From positions 130,421,464-130,485,463 of the forward strand of contig NC_072796.1 of assembly GCF_028583425.1 (NCBI RefSeq): a stretch of DNA of 64,000 nucleotides, written 5' to 3'. The stretch's first letter is position 1. Each line of letters opens with the position of its first letter. Below the pieces are notes generated by a model. The model worked only from the letters and a program-made list of their open reading frames with translations, was not told the DNA's origin and made no database searches. Shown piece after piece: positions 56,656 to 64,000 of the stretch. The position numbers and the translations under genes are program-made. The DNA comes from Eublepharis macularius. Lineage: Eukaryota; Chordata; Lepidosauria; Squamata; Eublepharidae.

Positions 56656-59600
56656 CTGAAACCACCGCAACAATATTCATTTGCTTTTTTAACTTAAAAA
56701 TAAAATTTCACAAGAAGACCGAATCCTGACGATTACCGCATTTAAAGATCTATGACTGTAATATTATTTATCCTCCATCTGCATTGTTAATTCCCTTTGT
56801 TACCTCTTGCAATTTGCATTTAATAGGCTAGAAGCACGTTGTCGTGTGCATCATCTTTGCAATTTCTTGCTGTTGTTCACAAAAATAGAAAAGTATAGAG
56901 GAAATCACAGTTGGCATGGACTCAAAACCATTGGAGGCTGTATGAAGCTGCAACTAGTTGGAGTAGGGCAGATTTCTTCATTTCCCCCACCTCCCATCAA
57001 CTCCCGTTATCCCATTTCTTCCTATCTAATTTAGGTAAAGGTTGTCCCCTGTGCAAGCACTGAGTCATTACTGACCCATGGGGGGATGTCACATCACGAC
57101 ATTTTCTTGGCAGACTTTTTGTTACGGGGTGGTATGCAATTGCCTTCCTCGGTCATCTATACTTTACCCCCAGGAAACCAGGTACTCATTTTACCAACCT
57201 AAAAAGGCTGGAAGGCTGAGTCAACCTTGAGCCGGCTACCTGAACCTGGATTCTGCTGGGATCGAACACAGGTCGTGAGCAGAGCTTGGACTGCAGTACT
57301 GCAGTTTACCAATCTGCGCTACAGGGCTCCTTGCTCTATAATTTAGGAGTATTTATTTTAAAGAACGTGTGTTTTTGATGATAGGACATTTGTCATCATC
57401 CCCCCCCCGTCTTCATTTATCCCCCTCTCCTGATTTTGTTTTTTATCTTTTTTTGTAAATCATCACTTTCATATTGCTATATTATACTATTGTAATTTTT
57501 ATTTTTATTTATTTATGTCATTTATAGTCCGCCTTTCTGAAGGTGGGTTACACAGTATGAGACCAGTACAGTTAATTTCAAGGATATTTCCATAACAATG
57601 CCATAGGGTAAATAAACGCAAGTTTACAAAGACGTAGCATTAGCAAGGAACCAATACGGAATTGAGAAATGCTGAAACAGAACATAAGCAATTCCAGGAC
57701 TGACATTAGACCACATGAAGCACAGGTAGCACACAGGAGCACATATTCAAGACAATAGGTAGTACGTAAGGCAACATAGGGGTGAAGTCTATGGTCCTTA
57801 ACTCATTAATGAAGCATCTGAGAGCCCCTCCGTACAATACAAAAGCCTTTTTGAAATAATTCGGTTTTGCATCGTTTACGGAAAGCTAGGATGCAGCAGA
57901 TTCTCTGAATACCTTGCTTTCATTTTGTAAAAGAAGGTAAGTTTCTAGCTCCTATGAAAAAACATAGAAGGGGCTAGAGACTAATAGTGCGATCCTAAGC
58001 AGTGTTACCCCAGTCTAAGCCCATTGATTTCAATGGGCTTAGAGTGGAGTAACTCTTCTTAGGATTGCAATGTTCGTTTTTTAAACAAATGAAAGCTGGG
58101 AATTCAGAGAACCTACTGCTTAATTAGTCAGAATTTTCTTTGAACTGTGGCCAGTATCTGCTTAGAAGATTCCAGTGTTAGATATTATGCATTAAAGCAT
58201 GGTTCTTTATGGAGACATTCCATTTACCTTGCACCCAGAGAAATGATGAAACCCATAGACAGCGTGAGCATTTGGCAAATGTCTTTCCTCACTGTACAAT
58301 ATTCTAAACAGGATGAGAGAAAGAGAGAGAAGCAGAAAGCGGTTATTGTTTTTATAGATGGAATGGTTGCAACTTCCGTCAACATCTCTGGTCCTCTTGA
58401 GTAACACGGGTTTTGTTAGTGACCTCTGAGAGGCTGGGGCTGGGGCTGGGGTTTGGGCCATTTAAAGGGACCTGCCCCTTGCAAGGCAGGAAAGGGCCCT
58501 TTAAACTGTCAAACGCCCCTTTCCCTCCCGCTACTAAGCAGCCGGAAAGCGGCATTTAAACCCCGCGAACCATGAACTGGTTCGTGAACTTGCCCCAGTT
58601 CATGCCAGATCATGGTTCCTGGTTCGTGAAAACCCACGAACCTCATGGTTCGGTTTTTTTGTGGTTCGTGCCCATGTCTAATTATAACATCCTCTTACTA
58701 TCACCAACTGTAAGGTATCCAACCATGCTTTAGTAAATGCTTTCCTATGCTCAGGATCTCTGCCTGATCTCTCCCTAAAGCACCATCACAACACCTTACT
58801 TTGATTGCAGTGCTGATTATCTGGGGCAAAAGCAGTTGGAAACTCCTCGAACTGTAGGAAACCTCACGATTAGTAAATGCCGAGGAAGGAAAGTCTGCTG
58901 GGGACTGAGGATAGCAGCGGCACATTCATATAAACGAGGTCAAACTATTCAGGACTCTTTAAGTGTTACCATTGACCTAGTAACCAAGTGAAGAATTGGG
59001 TCATCAACTGATTGGATCCTTCTGTTTCCAGAGGGGGTGGCAGTATTTGTTGCAGTGAAAATAAGCAGGAGTCTTAAAGATGAAAGAAGTTTACATCAGC
59101 AGAATTTATCCTATGCTTCCCCTTCACCCCAATGCACAAGCAGCTGGCACATCGCCTGCCCCCCTCCCAAACTTTTGCAATCCAAAATAGAACAAGAAAG
59201 AAGGAAATGAGAATGAATAGAGGAAAAGGCAGGCAGGAAGGGAAAATAAAGGAAAGAAGAGACAGGAAGGTGAGTGACATGAGAAAGAAAGGGGGAAAAG
59301 ACAAAGGCGGAAGGGGGAATAATGCTTTCTGCCTGCATAATTTCCCTGACTTAAAAAAAATGCTTTCCCATTCCAGTGCTTGTATTATTCCCACTACAGC
59401 GACAGTAATAATTGGAGAGGTGGGATTATTAAGAAAGCAGCATAGGAGAAAAGAGTTAATCTCTCCCTGGTCCAGTATCAAGAACCGTATCTCAGTCCCC
59501 TCCAACTGCTTTTTAAAGGCTATTTTACACATTGGAGGATTCAAATATAATAGGTAGCCCTCTGAAAGAGATTTTATCCTAACATAAGAATCTGCACTGA

Positions 59601-62600
59601 GTAATGTTTTGTTCTAATATAAGAACTGGCACAAATAATGTCAATGAAGAGCACTGCGATCACGCAGAAAATCTAACTCACTTGAACAGCTCAAAGATTT
59701 TTCATGGGAGAACTCTTCTGCCAACAGACAGGAGCAAGGAGGCGGATGCTCGTGCGCTCTTGATTCCGTGACATCATCTGTTAAAGAAGGTGGTGTGTTT
59801 GAGGCTGGATTGTGCTTTCCTTCCATTTGGGTTTTAGGTTCCGAAGAAGTATCAGCTGTACCTGCCAAGCATGATAACTCTAACTCATTGCAGGTAAAGG
59901 TAAAGGGAGTCCCCTGTGCAAGCACCGAGTCATTACTGACCCATGGGGGGACGTCGCATCACGACGTTTTCTTGGCAGACTTTTTACGGGGTGGTTTGCC
60001 ATTGCCTTCTTTAACTCATTGTAGGCACTTTAAAAATATGAAACGATGAGGGATTGTAGGGAGCAGGGAATAATTTGGAAATCTCATCCCACCCACCAAA
60101 ACCTTCCTCTTCTGGAATTTTATAAGCTCTCAGGAAGTTAAGCAGCCAGATTTCTCCCCATTTCTTTTATTTATACCCCTGCCTTTTTTCCCAATGGAGA
60201 ACTAAAGCAGCTTTCAATGTCCTCCTCTCCTCCATTTTATCCTTACGACAACCCAGTGAGGTAGGTTAGGTTGAGAGGAAGTGACTGGCCCAAGGTTATC
60301 CAGCAAGCTTCCATTGGAGAGTATGAATTCGAACCTGGGTCTCCCAGGTGGCAGTCTGACACTTTAACCACTGTGTCTCACTGGTTGTCCTTTAATGTTC
60401 TCAACATTCTCTATCGGCTAGAACATATTCAGTTTTCATCAGACCTTTCTGAAGGGTTCCCTCCTGCCTTTCCTCTTTCGTACCAACCTGCATTTCAAAC
60501 AGCAAAACTGGGGCTGAGTACTCATAAACTCTTAACCTGCTTTGTGAATGCCAACTGTACTCCATCTACTGCAAGTGGAGCCATTACCTGTCTGGATTCC
60601 TCTTCAGCTGCCTCAGCCACTTGACCCTGGCCTCAAAGCACCGGTTCAGAGTCAAGATAGATGCACGGAAGTCTTACATAACAGTGCCTCAATAAATGCA
60701 AGGAGATTTGGGGGACAGTGCTTGGGGAGGGCAGAGTTAGGGGAGGATGTGATATAATTTCTGGGTGATTCTCTAGACTGTGTCCCCTAGTCTCTGTGGT
60801 CTTTACCACAGAGGCTAGGGGAAATTCCTAGAGAGTCATTATGTGGAGGCTATTTTTCTCCTAATTCTCAATCCCTTGGGGACAGGAAATTGGGGCTGGT
60901 AATTCTCTGCCCTAGGGGGGTAAATGGGAGGCTTATGCTTAGAGAATGAAATGTAGAGTTGAGTGTCGTCTGCATATTGATGATAACTATCCCCAAAGAT
61001 GATCTCATTCAGCGACCTCTTATAAGGATTGAACAGTATGGGTGACAGAATGGACCCCTGAGGGGCTCCACCGAACAAATCGCAACCTGTTTATTTGGCT
61101 TCTCCTGTGGAAACTTGTGTTCAATCAGATGAGGAGGATTAAAACTGCCAACTACACATGCCCACCAATTAACAACAACAACAACCGATTTATATACCGC
61201 CCTTCAGGACAACAACGCCCACTCAGAGAGATTTACAAAGTATGTTATTATTATCCCCACAACAATAATCACCCTGTGAGGTAGGTGGGGCCGAGAGAGC
61301 TCTGAGAGAGCTGTGACTGACCCAAGGTCACCCAGCTGGCTTCAAGTGGAGGAGTGAGGAATCAAACCCGGCACTCTAGATTAGAGTCCCACGTTCTTAA
61401 CCACTACACCAAACTGGCTCCATTTCTGGATAAGATTGGAGTGGTACCCTGCATCAAAGGCTAACAATAGCAATAGTAATGAAGGCCCCCAAACAGCTTT
61501 AAGCACAGATCATCCACCAATGCGACTAAAGTTATCTCAGTGCCAAACTCAGGTCTGATGCCAGATTGAAATGGGGCTGGGCCAAAGGTAGACAAAGTAC
61601 ACAGCCAGTACTTGACAGCTGACAAAGTCAGTGCTCACCATTGCAGTCATTTTGACCAGCATCCATCTCACTGTCTGTTTCCAACCAAGATGCGTCCGCA
61701 AAATGTGCATTTAGATCGCCACAAGCGGTACTGTTCAGCCATGAATCGGAGGCATGAATATTGAACAAGCTACCAAGAGATCGGCGGATTCGCTTTCTTC
61801 TCCGGAATATTCTTCCTCACGAAGAAAAAAAATTAAACGGGAACACGATAAAATAAATCTTTTAACAAACGTCTAGGGACATTTACTCTTTAGTTCTCAG
61901 CCCCAGTTAGAAACTGAGCTGAAATTCATATTGCTCAAGTAATGTGTAGTCTACCCTTGATAACCTGGTCTCCATTTTCTCCCCCACTCCCTAATAGTTG
62001 TCTTTCCCTCTGTCAAAATTTAGACGGCAAGCTCCTTGCAACAGGAATTGGTCTTTGCTTCAATTATTTTGTGAAATACTATCCATGTACATAAGTGGTA
62101 CTGTGTATCTGCCATGAGCTGCATTTCTTTATGGGTTCATGATAGAGTTCAGTATCACAAAACATTTTTAAAAATTAAAACACTATAACAATACTACGTG
62201 TCTACCCACCTCAATAAAAACTTTGGATGAAAAGGAAAATTTTAGTTTGTGCCTAGAATTGCAAAGCTAGGTGTTAGGAAAGGCTAGGTACCACTGGGAG
62301 GAACCTCTGTAAGTGGGGCACCACCACAGAAAGGCCCTCCCCCTTGGAGCTATTCGCTTTATTCCAGAAGATACAATACGTTGCGAAAGGCTGTCCGGCA
62401 GATTGTAACTCACCTAATTAATTTCTCTTTATAGGTAATGCTTGTCTTTGACAGGCTCAGTGTGACATTGCCATCTTCATCAGACAGAACGCTGTCCTCT
62501 GTGAGTATGTAGTAGCCGTTCATAAGAAGCCGGGGGCTCCGGCGGCACATGAAGGCACAACCTGTATCGGGGTTGGTGGAACAACATTCATAGGAGGCCT

Positions 62601-62626
62601 CGTGATCCAAGAAGATGTCTGTGTAA
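56594..62626 (-). CDS. TMEM71: TMEM71 gene, six exons (5' and 3' ends incomplete)
   Basis: Transmembrane protein 71, a vertebrate protein of poorly known function. Six exons on the minus strand chain in phase (2,1,1,1,2,1 at their ends) and follow the human protein: a conserved cysteine-bearing N-terminal module with CRRSPRLL and NGYYI; a basic patch with FRRRKRIRR; a variable Ser/Asp-rich middle; then two hydrophobic segments. The human start region (about 35 residues) is not in the window up to 64000, so the first coding exon is probably to the right. The final short coding exon, after the second hydrophobic helix, was not located between 46600 and 56590. Same strand as DNAAF11, less than 10.3 kb upstream of it, matching the human order as I recall it. 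Confidence 0.9.
57033..57335 (-). mobile_element. Sauria-type SINE, full length
   Basis: Minus-strand head (complement of CAGTTTACCAATCTGCGCTA) with B box in GATCGAACACAGG, body, and the Bov-B-like tail at the left. Flanked by TAATTTAG (57027..57034, 57339..57346). Confidence 0.85.
57510..57800 (+). repeat. Interspersed repeat shared with 50378..50590
   Basis: See TTTATAGTCCGCCTTTCTGA and GGTGGGTTACACAGTATGAG; in a TMEM71 intron. Likely LINE 3' end. Confidence 0.55.
57986..58070. repeat. ~85-bp palindromic repeat
   Basis: GTGCGATCCTAAGCAGTGTT mirrored by GTAACTCTTCTTAGGATTGC around CCCATTGATTTCAATGGG. Confidence 0.8.
58228..58303 (-). CDS. TMEM71: TMEM71 first hydrophobic-segment exon
   Basis: Very strong acceptor (long pyrimidine tract then TTTAG) and donor AAGGTAAAT; 76 nt, phase 1 in and 2 out. 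It codes [20 protein letters not shown] then ISLGA, aligned to human ETRLLQEVFFQAILLAVCLIISACA, the first transmembrane helix. Confidence 0.85.
58560..58684. mobile_element. hAT-type element right end
   Basis: Repeated GGTTCGTG motifs and terminus TTCGTGCCCATGTCTA, matching the inverted terminus of 4983..5663. Left end not found. Confidence 0.55.
58800..58862 (-). CDS. TMEM71: TMEM71 small exon (tentative)
   Basis: Acceptor ATCGTGAG, donor CAAAGTAAGG; 63 nt, phase 1 in and 1 out. It codes [21 protein letters not shown], only loosely like human SLQSQLTASERFQENSSDHS. The phase fit on both sides and the strong donor support it. A branch-site-like TACTAAT lies unusually close to this acceptor; another AG (TTTCCTACAG) about 13 nt inside would fit the branch site but breaks the frame with the previous exon. 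Confidence 0.55.
59682..59861 (-). CDS. TMEM71: TMEM71 variable middle exon
   Basis: Acceptor GCTTGGCAG, donor CAAGTGAGT; 180 nt, phase 1 in and 1 out. Begins [15 protein letters not shown] and contains [11 protein letters not shown], comparable to human NGNADDLDCSSLTDDWES. Ser/Thr/Glu-rich and diverged. A truncated Sauria SINE lies only about 30 nt upstream of the acceptor. Confidence 0.75.
59891..60011 (-). mobile_element. Sauria-type SINE, 5'-truncated, beside a TMEM71 acceptor
   Basis: Only the 3' 120 bp (CCCCTGTGCAAGCACCGAGT to GGTTTGCCATTGCC). Flanked by TAACTCATTG (59881..59890, 60012..60021). Sits 30 nt upstream of the acceptor of the exon at 59682..59861. Confidence 0.85.
60161..60386 (-). 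mobile_element. tRNA-derived SINE
   Basis: GTGACTGGCCCAAGGTTATC and head complement TTAACCACTGTGTCTCACTG. Confidence 0.7.
60839..61078 (-). mobile_element. L2/CR1-type LINE, reverse transcriptase core
   Basis: Minus-strand translation [14 protein letters not shown] then [13 protein letters not shown]: the PQGS and YADD active-site motifs of a CR1/L2 reverse transcriptase. Fragment only. Confidence 0.85.
61171..61422 (-). mobile_element. tRNA-derived SINE
   Basis: Full-length minus-strand copy of the 28262 family, with head complement CTTAACCACTACACCAAACT and a (CAA)n-flanked 3' end. Confidence 0.8.
61639..61811 (-). CDS. TMEM71: TMEM71 exon with basic patch
   Basis: Acceptor CGTGAGGAAG, donor ATGGTGAGC; 173 nt, phase 2 in and 1 out. 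It codes [20 protein letters not shown] then [20 protein letters not shown], aligned to human IFRKKKRICHSFSSLFNLST and SKSWLHGSIFGDINS, and ends DCN-G as human DHCNG. Confidence 0.93.
62414..62626 (-). CDS. TMEM71: TMEM71 exon with conserved N-terminal module
   Basis: Acceptor CATGATTTCAG, donor TTAGGTGAGT; 213 nt, phase 2 in and 2 out. It codes [15 protein letters not shown], then [20 protein letters not shown] and [19 protein letters not shown]. Human TMEM71 has [20 protein letters not shown] and TSVMYKENLVR. The best-conserved part of the protein. Confidence 0.95.
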
Positions 62627-63051
62627 CTGAAATCATGAGATACAAAAAGAAATATCATTTGATTCACACAGACTTGATCGGGCAGAGGATCGTGAGGTAA
62701 TTTTAATCTCCCAGCCAAACAAGACAATATATTTGGCCGCATGTCAGGTCTGGGAAACTGACCTGACACGTGCCGCAGGACCAGATTTGGATCAGGACTA
62801 CGGTGCTGCCCTGCCTCTCAGCAGCGGCCAACAGGTGGGTGTAGCATTGGGCAAATGTCCACAAGGGTATTTAGGAAGCCCAAGCTTGTCTCTGTCCCCT
62901 GTGCTCCCAAATCAGATCATAACCCTGGAATGCTACCTTGTGTGATTAAGCCGTGAGCCTCTCTCTCTCCTTGTAGCCCTGCCTGCTATAAAATCGACAC
63001 TAAACCAACACATTGTAATTAGTACACTGCACTTCGCCCACATGTAGGAGA
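62627..63051. other. TMEM71 upstream intron (start), unremarkable
   Basis: No repeat or exon recognised. An open frame continues upstream of the exon at 62626, but the strong acceptor and loss of similarity mark it as intronic. Confidence 0.6.
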
Positions 63052-64000
63052 GTGGGATGGAGAGAGGGAGGAATGGACGGACGGATGGTTGGTTGGTTGG
63101 ATATATGGATGGACGGACGGATGGACAGAAGGATGATTATGGATGGTTGTGGATGGATGGTTGGTTGGTTGAACGGATGGATGAATGGATGAATGGACAG
63201 ATGGATGGATGAATGGTTGTGGATTGATAGTTGGTTAAATGGATGCATGGATGGTTGGTTGGATGCATGGTTGGTTGAATGGATGGATGGATTGATGGAT
63301 GAACGGATGGATGGATAGATGGATGGACAGACAGATGGGTGGATGGTTGTGGATTGATAGTTGGTTAAATGGATGCATGGATGGTTGGTTGGATGCATGG
63401 TTGGTTGGATGGATGGCCGGATGGATGGATGGATGGATAGACAGATGGATGGATGGGCAGATGGACAGACGGATGGATGGATGGATGGATGGACAGACGG
63501 ATGGATGAATGGTTGTGGATTGATAGTTGGTTACATGGATGCATGGATGGTTGGTTGGATGCATGGTTGGTTGAATGGATGGATGGATTGATGGATGAAC
63601 GGATGGACAGATGGATGGATAGATGGATGGACAGACAGATGGGTGGATGGTTGTGGATTGATAGTTGGTTAAATGGATGCATGGATGGTTGGTTGGATGC
63701 ATGGTTGGTTGAATGGATGGATGGATTGATGGATGAACGGATGGACAGATGGATGGATAGATGGATGGACAGACAGATGGGTGGATGGTTGTGGATTGAT
63801 AGTTGGTTACATGGATGCATGGATGGTTGGTTGGATGCATGGTTGGTTGAATGGATGGATGGATTGATGGATGAACGGATGGACAGATGGATGGATAGAT
63901 GGATGGACAGACAGATGGGTGGATGGTTGTGGATTGATAGTTGGTTAAATGGATGCATGGATGGTTGGTTGGATGCATGGTTGGTTGGATGGATGGCCGG
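63052..64000 (+). repeat. (TGGA)n satellite with 138-bp higher-order unit
   Basis: Imperfect TGGA/TGGT tetramers organised into longer units: TTGTGGATTGATAGTTGGTT recurs at 63513, 63651, 63789 and 63927 (exactly 138 bp apart) and at 63217 and 63347 with other spacings. It runs past the window edge. The long Ile/His/Pro/Ser open frames here are a by-product of the repeat. Confidence 0.95.

Noticed and set aside
59132-59557. 141- and 156-codon frames on opposite strands in a TMEM71 intron
   Set aside because: Purine-rich/pyrimidine-rich strand bias (AGGAAAG runs) creates them; not conserved with any protein I know.
63000-63978. Open frames of up to 247 codons rich in His, Pro, Ser, Ile
   Set aside because: Direct product of the (TGGA)n satellite on both strands.

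Overview
This is a stretch of vertebrate nuclear DNA, almost certainly from a squamate reptile (lizard or gecko group; species not determined). The evidence is spliced orthologues of two vertebrate genes embedded in a typically squamate repeat landscape: Bov-B (RTE) LINE tails, Sauria-type SINEs, 5S-rRNA-derived SINEs, CR1/L2 LINE tails, Penelope-like elements and many hAT-type foldback elements.

Gene 1 (minus strand, 215..46347) is a complete DNAAF11 gene (older name LRRC6, tilB homologue), a cytoplasmic assembly factor for axonemal dynein arms. I could follow twelve coding exons, nearly all with consensus splice sites and compatible phases, giving about 467 residues against 466 in human. 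Only the exon 5/6 junction is uncertain. A CpG-rich promoter surrounds exon 1 and holds a perfect RFX X-box (46417..46430) about 70 bp upstream of the start codon, as expected for a motile-cilium gene.

Gene 2 (minus strand, 56594..62626) is most of TMEM71: six consecutive exons whose phases chain together and whose translation follows the human protein. The first coding exon(s) probably lie beyond the right edge, and the short last coding exon was not found. TMEM71 upstream of DNAAF11 in the same orientation is, from memory, the human 8q24 order, so the synteny is conserved.

Everything else is intronic or intergenic and dominated by mobile-element fossils. Main items: hAT-type elements with clear 8-bp target duplications (4983..5663, 15816..16039, 18764..19162, 49471..49914, 55883..56189); two solo LTRs (13787..14714, nested in a Sauria SINE; 51583..51989); a Penelope-like GIY-YIG endonuclease fragment (52130..52740) and several small Penelope-like tails with hammerhead-ribozyme-like cores; families of palindromic elements, including a CpG-rich palindrome with arms of about 94 nt (1526..1719); a minisatellite in DNAAF11 intron 1 (45075..46140); and a 138-bp higher-order (TGGA)n satellite at the right edge. 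There are no bacterial-type operons, no CRISPR arrays and no convincing additional protein genes. I found no novel multi-gene system; the most interesting signals are the X-box, two insertions close to splice acceptors, the palindrome families and the ribozyme-like repeat ends.
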